A stretch of DNA of 64,000 nucleotides, from the NCBI GenBank assembly GCA_905221605.1, contig CAJNDS010000031.1:1-64000 (forward strand), in the 5' to 3' direction. Positions 42,952-53,387 of this stretch are shown here, piece by piece. Below the pieces are notes generated by a model. That model had not been told where the DNA came from. It saw only the letters and a program-made list of their open reading frames with translations, and did no database searches. The position numbers and the translations under genes are program-made. This DNA is from Symbiodinium natans. Taxonomy: Eukaryota > Sar > Dinophyceae > Suessiales > Symbiodiniaceae. Positions within the stretch are counted from its first letter, which is position 1; each line of letters starts with the position of its first letter.

Positions 42952-45313
42952 GCAGGGCAGCGAACGCGAGGAAGGGAATCAACGTTCTCATTGAGGACCC
43001 TCGCTGTGAGCTGATGCGCTGAGGTCGTTTCCCTTCTTGTTTTCCATGACATGCATGTAGAACGCAGGAATCTTCGTCAGGAGCTTCATCTGCACATTCT
43101 CTCGCAACACAACATGACTCAAACCCTTGTTCTGCAGATGTCCTATCGGGCATGAAAGAAGGATTTGGAACGTCACACTCAGCAGTCATGAAAATCGCAT
43201 TCACCTCATTTTCTTCCGAGTCGGCACACAAGATCGGCGGGTTCATGGTGAGCTCGGAGCTAGTTCTGTCCAGGCGAATGCCCTGTGAGAGCCAGTCCTG
43301 CGTCAAGTTCAGCAGCAAATGTCCAGATCGGCTACGCCTAAGACCAATTGCCAGGCCGGGATCCACCGCAGCGAAGACCACCATGCACCGTGAAAAGTCA
43401 ATCACGGCCTTCAGTCTCTTGAGCGTCTTCATCCCGAGGAGGATTGGCACGCCCACCACGTCGAGGGTGTACATGCCTAAACGAACACGCGTGTCCCCGA
43501 GGACCTGTTCCAGGAGTACGTAGGATGACGCAAAGGCATGCTCTCCGTTTCCGAATTTGAATCTCTTCACCGGCTCCTGGGTGACCTCGAGGTTGAGGTC
43601 TTCGCCAGAACAGGCTTGTCGCAGCTGGACCAATGCCTCTAACGCAGGGAGACTGGTCACCGTCTCCGTTGCTCCACTGTCGATGACGGCATACCCAGCC
43701 AATTCCGACTCAGGAACTACATCTCCACCACTTGGCTCATTTCCGAAGCACTCGCCTTCTGGCAGGATCTCCTCAACGGCGAAGACCATGCCATCCACGA
43801 AGTTCACCTGGCCGCCCTTCTTGCCCTGCCTGCCCTTCGAAGAGGATCTTTTTGGACAGCTTCGGAAGTCATGGCCTTTGTCTCCGCAGATGAAACATCC
43901 AGTGTAGGCTGCATCACCAACGGCGGCACCGAGAAAGCCCTCGGTGACAAAGCTTGAAGCAGGAGATGATTTTCCCTTGCTCTTGCCTTTTCCTTTCTTC
44001 CCTTTCGGTCCACTGCCCTTGGAGTGGGGCGCAAAGGGGTAGAACCCTCTGCTGAGGTTTCGGGCCGGAACTGCCTGTCGGGCCTGCATGAAATTCCGCA
44101 TCTTGGATTCGGCTACGGCAAAGGCTTCATCGACTTCCTTCTGTTCATCAGGGCTGAGGTCCGATAGGGCTGGCTCTTCATTCCACCAGGCGTCTTCTCC
44201 CCAGGGATCTCCACCTTCTCCTGAGGACCACCAGGAAGAGGACCACTGATCCGCCTCCTGCCAACCATCTCCAGAGGACCATAATGCTGAACTCTCTTGA
44301 CAGGCTTGCGCTGGCAGGCGATCTCCAACGAAGAAAGTCTCGGCATTCTCCAAGGCGTCTTCCAGCTCGGTCGAGTCACTCATCACAAGTGACCACTGTC
44401 CAGCTTCCTCGACCCAGAAGTTGCGACGCCTTCCATGGTCTCGGCTTCCTTTCCCTTGGTGGTCAGGAACGATGAGCTCTTCCTCCATTCCACGAAGTGC
44501 TTTCTCAATCGCCTCCAACCGGAGACTATTTCCAGCCGCCGCTTGCACAGAAAGACGCTGTTGACTGGTCAAGCCTGCGCGTCGTAGCATGAGCCATCCC
44601 AAGACCTCAGATGGCAAGACTTCGGGCAAATGCTCTTCTTGAGCGTCCCACATTTGGATATCTTCAAGAGCACGAATGGAATCGTCACTGTCGGATTCTT
44701 TTCGGCCACGCCTTCTTCGCCATGACCCACCATCTTCTTTTAGCTCAGGTTCATCGTCGCGGGGTTCCTCGGGCATTTCAGTCTCTCTGTCATCATCATC
44801 TTCAGCGTGGGGCTCTGTCTCGGTCTCCATGCTGGCTCTCCTTGTCGGTGACGACGGTGCTGACGGACTTGAGGACGTCTGGGCAGTCGGCCGCTCTTCT
44901 TCTCCCTTCGCCTTCCTCACTCTTGACAAAGCAATCTGGAGATGGCGATACTGTAGGCGTACTTGGGCCGCCCAGGTTGCCATTGATTGGGTGGGGAGCC
45001 TTCTCATCCGAAGCATCAAGGATTCCAATCTGACTCCAATGTCCGGCACCGGCAGGCGGCCTAAGGTGTCCTTCAGGTAGGTCAGCAAGTAGATCACCCC
45101 ATCTCGGCGGCAAAGCTGACGATGGCTCAAATCGCCAGTAATGGCCCAGGCTCGGCCCGTCAGCTCGCTGACTATTTTTGGCGCAAGGAGGTGTCTCCTC
45201 TTTCGAGGAGTCTGTTCAAAGGCCAACCTCACTCTGCGACAGAAATCGTTCCATCCACTGGCCTCGCCATCCCAAGAACATCGCAATGAGGAATATTCTT
45301 TGTGATCTGCCAT
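42401..45313 (-). CDS. copia gag-protease polyprotein
   Basis: The frame is open from 45,331. The ATG at 45,313 (MADHKEYSSLRCSWDGEASG) is the likelier start, because the six codons before it are not gag-like. Numbering from 45,331: a helical capsid-like N-terminus occupies about 1-150. Acidic low-complexity linkers with Trp-rich patches follow. A CCHC zinc knuckle (CFICGDKGHDFRSC, Cys479, Cys482, His487, Cys492) binds RNA. A retropepsin-type protease carries the Asp-Ser-Gly-Ala catalytic motif (IDSGATETV, Asp551). The last ~180 codons (left of 42,951) overlap pol in another frame and no longer look like protein. The stop is at 42,401. Gag packages element RNA in virus-like particles, and the protease matures the products. 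Confidence 0.92.
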   Translation of the reverse strand: MADHKEYSSLRCSWDGEASGWNDFCRRVRLAFEQTPRKRRHLLAPKIVSELTGRAWAITGDLSHRQLCRRDGVIYLLTYLKDTLGRLPVPDIGVRLESLMLRMRRLPTQSMATWAAQVRLQYRHLQIALSRVRKAKGEEERPTAQTSSSPSAPSSPTRRASMETETEPHAEDDDDRETEMPEEPRDDEPELKEDGGSWRRRRGRKESDSDDSIRALEDIQMWDAQEEHLPEVLPSEVLGWLMLRRAGLTSQQRLSVQAAAGNSLRLEAIEKALRGMEEELIVPDHQGKGSRDHGRRRNFWVEEAGQWSLVMSDSTELEDALENAETFFVGDRLPAQACQESSALWSSGDGWQEADQWSSSWWSSGEGGDPWGEDAWWNEEPALSDLSPDEQKEVDEAFAVAESKMRNFMQARQAVPARNLSRGFYPFAPHSKGSGPKGKKGKGKSKGKSSPASSFVTEGFLGAAVGDAAYTGCFICGDKGHDFRSCPKRSSSKGRQGKKGGQVNFVDGMVFAVEEILPEGECFGNEPSGGDVVPESELAGYAVIDSGATETVTSLPALEALVQLRQACSGEDLNLEVTQEPVKRFKFGNGEHAFASSYVLLEQVLGDTRVRLGMYTLDVVGVPILLGMKTLKRLKAVIDFSRCMVVFAAVDPGLAIGLRRSRSGHLLLNLTQDWLSQGIRLDRTSSELTMNPPILCADSEENEVNAIFMTAECDVPNPSFMPDRTSAEQGFESCCVARECADEAPDEDSCVLHACHGKQEGKRPQRISSQRGSSMRTLIPFLAFAALHGANLDLCDSGRFGDYTDLGSRRAEVSAQAEVQGKERGSCSTPRGGERGRPRSQGSPVHGPAVLWESSPSKGVQRVSNRIQPVCCVREVQDEADIRTSSRPTWDAPKVGSSCSRCTRSSSRSGSSHVILSQQQGDQLDGRRELCSPTCGTAEENEGEPVRKRRLDPNTVERQVQSHPRPRRLP

Positions 45314-45482
45314 CTTCCGGATGAAGGTCACCAGGCTCTAGTCCAAAATGTCGAAGATGGTCTTGTCGGAGCACCGGCTCCGCCGCCTCGTAGAACAGCA
45401 AGTAGGTGTGGCCACCCTTGGGGAATTCGTCGTCAGGAGCCCTCACGACCGAGTCACCCAAAGGACCTCCCTGGACTGGTAG

Positions 45483-45496
45483 CAGCTCCGCTACCA
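45483..45496 (-). promoter_or_regulatory. primer binding site, initiator-Met-tRNA type
   Basis: The minus strand reads TGGTAGCGGAGCTG one base after the 5' LTR. Copia elements commonly prime with initiator Met tRNA (TGGTATCAGAGC in plants, TGGTAGCGCC in Ty1). The first seven bases here match that class. The exact tRNA depends on this organism's tRNA-iMet sequence. Confidence 0.75.
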
Positions 45497-45497
45497 A

Positions 45498-45784
45498 TCT
45501 CAAGGAGTCCCGGGCACTCTCACCAAAAATGCAAATGTCCTCCACGTCGCGCACAGTCCTCTTTTCCTTCGGCTGCCGTCTCGGCTGCACTCGTAGAGTT
45601 CCCGGACTCGCAGAAGATGCCTTCGGCAATGGCTCAGTCCCTATGGGTCTGCTATGCTCACGTAGCGGGACCGGGCGAATTTCAAGCCTCATGTGCTTGC
45701 ACCAGACATGCTCTGCTGGCACATCGAGTACATGACATGCTTGGGAAATGAAGTCCAACTCATGATTTGGAACCTTCCTTGACA
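45498..45784 (-). repeat. 5' LTR, 287 bp
   Basis: Read on the minus strand it begins TGTCAAGG and ends CCTTGAGA. The ends form an imperfect 8-bp inverted repeat (7 of 8), with a terminal GA instead of the canonical CA. It should carry the promoter and polyadenylation signals of the element, but none is obvious. Unusually, the whole LTR is open in one frame. Confidence 0.93.
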
Positions 45785-45789
45785 CATGC
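45785..45789. other. target-site duplication, upstream copy (GCATG on minus)
   Basis: This is the 5-bp duplicate of 37,075-37,079. On the minus strand GCATG is also the first five bases of intron 4 of the SET gene, including its GC donor. Confidence 0.9.
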
Positions 45790-47863
45790 CGCGTTTTGGC
45801 CAAGTTTCTGGCAAGAGCTTCGCGCTTCTCTTCAGGGAGGGCTTCCCACTGCTCCTCGCACAGGGCAACGCCCAAAGCCAATCTTGCCCAGTGCATCCTA
45901 TTATATAAGTGCTGGGAGTAGACGTGTTACATTGTGTTACAAGGTTCGAAATCAAGCACCTGAGGCTGCACTCACCATTGCGCCAGTGTGAGATCATTTG
46001 GATGTTGGGATGCGCTCTTCAATGGTTGCGCGAAGATCAAGCTTCTCATGACAGCCTTCAGCTCATCGGGTACCGACAAGCCATCGCGGGAGCTTCTGGC
46101 AGGGCTTGCGAGACAGTGCAGAGTGGTAGCTGTGTCATCGATTGTCTGTCTTGTGAGCAGTATGGCAAGCTGTCTGCCTGAACCAAAGGTAGGCACCGCC
46201 AGCGCCCAGCACAAATGGAATGGCAACACCTCCAAAAGCAGCTCGTGCACTTGCCGGATGCAATGGATGGCGTAAGATGAAACAAGATGAAACGAGCTGT
46301 GCTTCCTACCCACAAGCACACACAGGCCAATTTGCTGGGCAGACCTTGTCAGTGATCGCAATCGAAACAAACGGGCTTTACGAGATCCTGCAGCATTCCT
46401 AGAATCCCTCCTCCTCTTCAACCCATGCATCTTGGCAGTTCGGGCTGTGGCCACGAACCCTCCAATTTGTTGCACCGGAAAACTCTGTCGCTCGCTGCTG
46501 CCTTCGGTTGGGCCTTCGCCTTCGAAATCGCATTTCAGTAATTCATGCCCCTGTAAAAAGAGCAGAATCGTCCTTGGTGTCTGGAGGAGGAAGGCTCTGT
46601 GGATGTGAGCCACGTGAGAGCCATGGGTACATGCGCCCAGGGCGGTTCCATATCGCATGGCGAGTCGTAATGAGACTTGAAAGGTCGGTCAGATTTCTGG
46701 AAAGGATTGGCTTGGGAGTAGGCTGGGCATGGCTGGTTGCTAGGGCTCTGGTGGCATATGGCATGTGCTCCTGCGCGGCACGAAGTTATACGAAGTTCTC
46801 TACGTCCCCATTAAGCAGCACTCACTGGGCAGAGTAAAATGAAGAGGATTGTTTATCTCAAACGGAGCTGTCATGCGGCACCTGCCCCAGAAACTCCCAG
46901 CAACACGTTGATCACCAGGAACACCGTCGCTGCCTAGTAGCGCCAGATGATGAGGGGCTTTGTGCATGCACACGCACTCAGCCGCACCCAAACGCACGCA
47001 TGCACGCAACCCACCCACACACACACACACAGCAAGGGCATGGAAGAGAGACGGCGAGAGAGATACAGACAAACAAACACACCAAGGCTAGCACACGCTG
47101 AATGGGTCTATATGAAGTTGTTCGGAAGTGCAAAATTCACTTGAACATAGCTTGCTACTTCCGCAAAAACCCGTGCATTGTTTACGCATCGCTCGCGTTC
47201 CTCGAGACAAACGTCGTTCCGCAGGTCTACCGCTTACGATGGCATCCATCAGGGTTAGCTTGAAGATGCAGGCCTTCTGTCAGTGCATTGTAGTGCTGTT
47301 TAGCTTGAAGATGGGGACTGTCATGCACTGTCTACAAATTCCTGCAGTGAAATTGCGACATGTACGTTTTCCGTGGACAGACTGCCTCTGGTGGTCTGTT
47401 GAGGTTGGCCAGAACCACATCCCGCTCCGGAAAAACTGGGGCCACTTGCATGAAACATCATCTGTGCACCTGCCCTGCTTCCTTACCCTGTAAGCTCACA
47501 AACCCGAAGTCCAGGACACCCTTCCTGGGGCTTGGATTGCCCATCTTTGCTGCGTTGAGAGTTATCGCCGTTATTGCATTCTGTCCAGATGCCACCGTCT
47601 GCAGCAGCTGTGCTTGCATGGAGTCCTGGCGGAGGGCAGGTCTGGATTCTGTATGCCAGCACCGGGCATGGCAGACACGACCGCGCCTCCGAGTCCACGA
47701 CGAGCGCCGGGGGCTCCTCATAGATTCTCTCACCCGCTCGGAAGGGCCGACTTGCCACGACGCCATAGCCCTGAGACCAAGCCGCTGCGAAGCTGGCTGC
47801 AAGGCTGCTAGGGCTGAGGAGAAGAGAGAGACGAGAAGCAAGAGCACTGGCCTTGCCCTCCAT
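45790..47863 (-). CDS. SMYD-like SET-domain protein, exons 1-4 (N-terminal half)
   Basis: Exons are 47,687-47,863 (GC donor), 47,487-47,625 (GT donor GTAAGG), 45,976-46,177 (GT donor GTGAGT) and 45,790-45,897 (GC donor). Acceptors are CAG|GAC, CAG|GCA and TAG|GAT. The start is the ATG at 47,863. A GTG lies three codons upstream and no earlier ATG is in frame. Residues 32-57 (GYGVVASRPFRAGERIYEEP and on) are the SET-N segment that begins the SAM-binding fold. The central part (60-208) is helical and ends EEQWEALPEEKREALARNLA before joining TRSGIIDTNAF in exon 5. Phase is exact across the copia-bearing intron, so the gene is split only by an enlarged intron, not broken. Confidence 0.85.
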
Positions 47864-47869
47864 GGGCAC

Positions 47870-49525
47870 CACCTTGAAACCATTGGGGGCAAACGCTTGA
47901 AGCCATGGTCCTCAGATGCAAGCAACATCAAGGAAAAGCTGATAGACTATGCTCAGCCCTACCCTTCAAGAGTGCGAAACATTTGTGAAACACAGGGCTG
48001 CCCGTCTGTAGGTCTTGCTTGACCATCGTCCCAGTCTGCTTGCCATTGTGTCCAGGCAAGCCGCTGTATGGTAGTATGATCCCTTGTTGGGATTACTACT
48101 ATGGTATGGAGCCTCATGTTTGGGTTCATTACCAAGTTAACAAATGGCCTAAGAGTAGAGAACGGCCCCGGCACATTAGCAGATCAGCATGCCATGTGAG
48201 CGGCGACACGCTGACACAAAGGTCGCCACAGCCACAATCAACCACACGCCATGGCTGCGTCGTGGCATGTTGTCGTGGAGGGGTACTGCCAGAAATGTTT
48301 TGGTAAGTTCATCTGGTGAACATCCAGGTCTGCAATCCTATAGACGGGGAGAAGACTGTTCAATCATGTCCGTACAAGAGTTACAAGAGCACAACACCAC
48401 AGCACATGGAAGCTGCGGCGGCGGTTTTAAAATCACCAACAACCCTCCCCGCACCCCCAAAACAATCCCGAAGTTCATTTATCGAGGGCGAACTCTATCC
48501 CCTGCTTTGGACACTTTCCAGCCTTGAGCGGTCTCTCTTTGCGCCAAAACACCAGAAATGCCATCGGTTCTTAAACATTCGATGGCGGACACCTGATGAA
48601 AGTTTCGTCAGCTGCTCCCTCAGAACCCCTCCAACAACCCTCTAAACCTCTAAACCCCCGCCTACGAATTGTCGGCGGAATGCGACTCGCAGCGTCGAAA
48701 GCAAGGATTCGGCGGATCCTGGTTCGAAGGTTGCATGGCTGGGCTACTTCTTTAAGGTCTATTCCCGCCTTGTGATTCAGGAGGCTTCAATTATGCTGAA
48801 GACGTTGGGCGGCCTGTAATTCTTAGAAACATTCCCAGAAAATCCAGAAAGAGTTGCATTTATGTAGCGTTTTTGCGGTGAATGGGTTGCGAAGAGTAGA
48901 GATAAGATGGAGACAGGTAAACAGAGAGAGAGTGAGAGGAGAAAAAAGAGAAACGTTGAAGAACAACAGAGAAACAATGGAGCAAACATAGAGAGACAAA
49001 CAGCGCGCTGTAATTTCGCTGACATGTCGCTATGTCTTCGCTAGTTTTTCGCTATCCCCCTAGGACATGGCCAAAAAAGCTGCGAAACAATTACCTCGAA
49101 ATCCCGCCTGCCCCCCCCCCTCCCCCCCCGGCACCCCCGCAAGAACAAAGACAACCCAGGAACGGAAAAATAAAAACAACAAAGACTGAGAAAACCTAGT
49201 CCGTTCGCACAAGAACTCGCTGAACAAATGCAAATCTTTGCCTTGCGCGTGTCCCAGTAATTACAAGGCACGCACCTCGTAAAAATAGACCCTAGCATCA
49301 GCAAGCCAGGGATCAACGTGCATCACCATGCATTACCCATCCCAGGCCCTTGTGACTGAAATCCCGCCTGGCAGAAGAAGCAAAAGAGCTGGTGCAAAGC
49401 ATAGCGGAGAGCCTGTCAGAAAAGGTCGAGGTGCAAAAGCTGGGGGGGTGGGTGGGGTCGGTGGGGTGAGGGGTGGCGAGGGCGGGACAAGTGCAACCAC
49501 ATGCATGGTGAGAGCATCTGTGCCT
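47870..49525. other. intergenic, no supported gene
   Basis: The stretch contains short CT/GA-rich runs (48,910-48,990), a C-run near 49,110-49,130 and a few degenerate CCCTCTAAACC telomere-like words near 48,640. No convincing exon is visible on either strand. A promoter for the SET gene should lie here, but dinoflagellate promoters have no motif I can rely on. Confidence 0.4.
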
Positions 49526-49529
49526 TCTA

Positions 49530-49925
49530 TCAGGCGTCCCCGTGCAGGCTGATCACCTCGGTGCTGCAAATCAAAGACGATGTGTGTTGTCCTGTGCCAT
49601 TCACCAGCTTCATGATCTCCCTGGCAAGCTGGACTGCAGATTTTCACCCGCCGAGAAAGATGCGCGGTGTCGCGTGTCTTCCATAAGCTGAAAGAAAAAA
49701 ACAACTCATCGGCCCAGGAACAAAGAAAAACATTTAAGGGTTGGAGGAGTGCCGTTCTCATGCTTTTGGGCATGAATGAGATTTCCTTCCATTGCAAGAC
49801 TCTGCAGCAGCTTCTGGACCTTAAGGGAAGGCTTCTCCCATTCTTTTTCAATGTCAAACACTTGCAGGTGAAACTGTTCCAGCAGCATCAGAAGTCTACT
49901 GTAGACACCCCGTACGCTGCTTGCC
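49530..49925 (-). CDS. 3' exons of an unidentified minus-strand gene
   Basis: The terminal exon is 49,530-49,620. A GCCAG|GGAGATC acceptor leads to EIMKLVNGTGQHTSSLICST and a stop at 49,530. An upstream exon around 49,740-49,900 reads VFDIEKEWEKPSLKVQKLLQ, charged and helical. The junction between them is not fixed. The other frame of the terminal exon is also open, which lowers confidence. No family recognised. Confidence 0.35.
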
Positions 49926-50930
49926 GGTGGCATCACAAACCCGATGGGAACGCATCGTTGTCAAGTGCAGCCTCTCAAGTCTCACGCTACGATGTTTACA
50001 AGCAGCACCAGACTGTGAGCACAAGTATAGGGAAGTATCCTGCCCGGCTGGTAGGATGCATCAGTTGTGCCCTCCTGTCTTCCCTGTCGGAGCGGCGCTG
50101 AGAGAAGCTGAGAAATTCTGATAGTTCAGGGTGTACTACAAAGATCGCGGGTTCATGGCAGACCTCACAGCCCCAGAGCCTGGAGCCTATTTGAGACTTT
50201 CAGATAAATTCGGAGATCCCTTCAAGGGGGGTCGTGGACGCGCTCAAGACTAGTTTGAAGCCGTGGGCGCAAAGCGGGCGTCCCAACTCCCGACATCTGA
50301 CTCCAACTGACTCCGGCCTGCTTAGAAGAATTGCAGAGATCCAGAGGCCTTAGAGCAAGAATCCAACATTCGAGTGAAGCAATTCCTCAACTGGTGCACA
50401 GAGGGCGTGAATACTGCGTATGCACGAGGTTGGGGCGCGCTTTAGCGGTTTTCACCCCTGCTTACATGGAAGCATGACGATGTGTGACAAGACGCATATG
50501 GGGAAAACAGGACGCTGTCAAAGTTCGGCTCAGCGGGTGTGAGGTCAGCAATCCCGTCATCGTCCTCCTCCTGGTAGGAATACGACTCAGATGCCACACA
50601 AAACAGACACACACACACACACAGAGACACAGAGAGCACAGTGTCTGCCCTGTGTCCAAAACAAACCCTAAACCTAAACTGCTAACCTGTCTGTCGGGCT
50701 GTCCAGTTCAGCCACCGATAACCAACATGCCCCAGGCAGGGTTGGCATGTGTTTGAGGCACCATTCCGTGAATCCAAGGCTTGCAAGGCAAACGCGCGAT
50801 CCTGGAAGATCTGTAAACTCAAAAACATCCCCACACTTCAAGCTTCCAACCCCCCCCCCACCCCCCCACGTGTGGGAATATCGCACGCGTGGTTCGACAC
50901 TGGGGTTGCCTGCCTGCACGCCAATCACGG

Positions 50931-51240
50931 TTTAAGGTTTAGGGTTTAGGGATCGGGGTCAGGTCGTACAAAAGTGGCTTTGAGTGGAGCGGAGCAAAAC
51001 CCTAAACCCTGAACCCTGAACCCAATTAAAGGCCAACATGTCCTCCTCAGGATCCTCGGGATCCTCTACGGCTGCTGGCCTCAGCTACTGCGCGGCCGGA
51101 AGATGCCCAAGGAATGCCCCAGGATGCCACACGTCAAGGAAAGGGTTTCCAAAGTTTAGGGTTTTAGGGTTTATAGAAAAAAGTCTAAAGGGTATAAGGG
51201 TCTACAAAGTTTAGGGTTGAGGATTTATAGTATATAGTCC
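50931..51240. repeat. interstitial telomere-like motifs in opposing orientation
   Basis: GGTTTAGGGTTTAGGG (50,935-50,950) is followed 50 bp later by AACCCTAAACCCTGAACCC (50,998 onward), then TTTAGGGTTTTAGGGTTT near 51,158 and further variants to 51,230. TTTAGGG is the telomere repeat reported for dinoflagellates and plants. These are short internal copies, not a chromosome end. Confidence 0.75.
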
Positions 51241-51592
51241 ATAGGGTATTTTGGGTTTGGCTCAGCAGCGCAGGTTCTTCCCTGGACTTCTTCTTCCTCC
51301 TGGCTCCAGAGTTCGGACACAATGACGCCAGCAGAAGGTTTTTTGGGGTCGGTGCCGATGAAGCCCTCGAGATCCCTCAAGCGATTTGAAGGGATCTTGG
51401 TGAGGGGATCTATAGAACTGCCTGCATTCCGCAAGGGTTTGCACAAGGAATCTGATTTCCATGTTAGACAAAGCGAGCCAAGTCATCAGAAAGCAAGATG
51501 AAGCAATACAGCCGTCGTTGGGCACGCTTGCATGAAGCTCTGTTGACCTAGCCAACTAGATACAAATTGCAGCTACAGCTGAGTACGGCTGC

Positions 51593-52455
51593 TTAACAAA
51601 GAAAGTAGTTTAAGCAGAGCTGTCCTACGTAGTGAGACCTGTCTGACTTCAAGAAGTGACAAGCCAAAGGTAGCCAGGACATCGAAAGCTCATCAGGAGA
51701 TGCCTCTTCTTTCTTTTCTTCTTCCTCTTCCACGACTTCGACTTCGGAATAAGCAGTCCTCAGATCATGGCTACGAGAACCTAAGAGAGCAAAAAGGACA
51801 CACATCCTGTCCAGCGCTTGGCATTGGAGCTGGGTGCAGCATGGACACCAGGTATGAAACAGTCTAATCTTTCGATCTCGGCCTTCAAAGACCTGAGAGA
51901 CTTCGCATCGCAGTATCGAAGTCCATTTGTGTCTGCTTGGCTTATCAAACCTGCTTCCAGCTCTGGTCTTGTCAGCTGAAAGCATCGGCCTGCGGCCGCG
52001 CTCTGCAAGGTCCTGCTGCACTCGCACCAGTTGTAGGCATGGGTGATGCATCTGTTTCGAACCCTTGTCGTGCAGCCATCATTCAGATCCAGTGGGCATG
52101 CAAGTTTAGACTCGGGGTCTATGACCGAACCTTAAACCTTAAACTACTCTGGCTCCTAACAATCTACGTCAATGTCGGGGGGGGGGGGGGAAGGGGGTTG
52201 TCGCATGCAGAACCGACCCTTCTGTTCCAAGTCCATGTCGCAGTGCGGGGGGGGAGGGGGATGCCGCCGTATTTGCACGCGGCCAGATGTGGATTGCACA
52301 GTTGGCGCAAGATGGTGCAAGCAGTATCTGCAGGTAAAGCGAGGTAAAGAACGAGATGCGGGCGGAACTGCATTCGATGTGTCTGTTTCGCAGGCGCCTT
52401 CTCCAAACGCTGCAGGAAGCTCTGCAACCTGACCTCGCGCTCCTCCTGGCTCATC
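51593..52455 (-). CDS. unidentified multi-exon gene with acidic C-terminus
   Basis: The terminal exon is 51,593-51,780. A TTAG|GTTCTC acceptor opens SRSHDLRTAYSEVEVVEEEE, a Lys/Glu run and then a stop after CLNYFLC. An exon from 51,892 (CTCAG|GTCTTTG) and a protein-like stretch just before it (ISQADTNGLRYCDAKSLRSL) lie upstream. A short helical exon at about 52,400-52,450 reads EEREVRLQSFLQRLEK. Junctions are not all resolved. An acidic C-terminal tail suggests a chaperone- or chromatin-like binding surface at most. I cannot name it. Confidence 0.4.
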
Positions 52456-53272
52456 ACATCTCAGTCTCATGCAGTGGGGGGTAAACATGGGTAAACTCTG
52501 AACATCTTGGATCTGTGGGCTTCGTGGAGTCCTTGGGCATCGAAGGTGTCCGCTCCACATGTTGTGGCTCCGAAGGCTTAACAGTGCCAGTCTTGCCTGA
52601 GACAAGCATTGGCTATGTTTGTACTGCAGCTAGTGCTGTGGGTACCGGAAAATAAAAGGTGCACAGCAAATGAAGACACATTCTCGCGCCACGCAGCTCT
52701 CCCTGTCGAAGGGGCTGTCGCAGAGACGGCGGCCTAAAGCTTAACCGTAACAAGCTGAAAAGCCAGAATCGTATGTCGCATGGCTATGGCTGCTGTCGTC
52801 TCGCACCAACTGCGTCTCCGGCCTTCTTGCACGGCCTGATTCAACAGATCCCGGCTTTTCTGGCTCCTTTCACAACACACAAGCGCCACGGCTACGTTCC
52901 GGGGAGCTCGGGAGGAGGAAGGCTTCACAGGGATCTCCCCTCAAACTCCAAAAGGGCGGGTAAAAAAGACTACCACGACTTGTTCGATGCGTGCCGTCTG
53001 TTTGGAAGGTTCGCCTGACATGCTGGGCATTCTGGTGCTTGTAGATTGTATCTCGATGCTACACACAGCATATACACATATGTTGGTTTATTCATATTCA
53101 TATTTGCATTTTATTTGCATTTAATAAATGCCTTTGCAACATATTGTAGCATATTTTTATAACCGTATACATGTAATCAAAAAAGACAAACAATTCTGTA
53201 CAAATGAAAAATTATCGAAATATAAATAAATAAATATATATACATACACACACTTATATATAATCATATTCT

Positions 53273-53387
53273 TCACTGTTGCGGCCCAGGCTTCATCTGG
53301 ACTGCCAGGCGCTGGCGCTCCAGGCGTCGACGCTCGGCCACCCAGTACGGCTCGCTGCCAAGGGACCGGACGTACTGCGAGTAGGAC
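53273..53387 (-). CDS. terminal exon of an unidentified gene
   Basis: A CATTAG|GTCCTA acceptor opens SYSQYVRSLGSEPYWVAERR, continues with basic helical RRLERQRLAVQMKPGPQQ, and stops at 53,273. The composition is clearly protein-like, basic and amphipathic. A possible preceding exon lies at about 53,565-53,640 (acceptor GCAG|GTGTAT). Not identified. Confidence 0.45.

Larger units (their letters stand above)
37080..45784 (-). mobile_element. complete Ty1/copia LTR retrotransposon, 8,705 bp
   Basis: The boundaries are explicit. Two 287-bp LTRs (37,080-37,366 and 45,498-45,784) are identical by eye. They are flanked by the 5-bp target duplication CATGC at 37,075-37,079 and 45,785-45,789. A primer binding site sits one base inside the 5' LTR. 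Internal frames encode gag with a CCHC knuckle, an aspartic protease, and then integrase before reverse transcriptase/RNase H. That domain order defines the copia (Pseudoviridae) group. Neither long frame carries a stop. Identical LTRs imply a recent insertion. It lies in sense orientation in intron 4 of the SET-domain gene. Confidence 0.95.
45216..45896 (-). other. 226-codon frame fused from host exon 4, 5' LTR and element leader
   Basis: The frame starts in SET exon 4 (MHWARLALGVALCEEQ), passes through the target duplication and the entire LTR, then the leader (APDDEFPKGGHTYLLFYEAA), and overlaps the gag start by about 100 nt. The leader part is surprisingly protein-like. It could be a leader/upstream frame of the element or chance openness. 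A host-element fusion protein would result if intron 4 were not spliced. Not called as a gene. Confidence 0.45.

Noticed and set aside
48700..48760. Possible tRNA, from a GGTTCGAA T-loop-like word
   Set aside because: The flanking bases do not form the T stem, and no acceptor or anticodon arms can be drawn.
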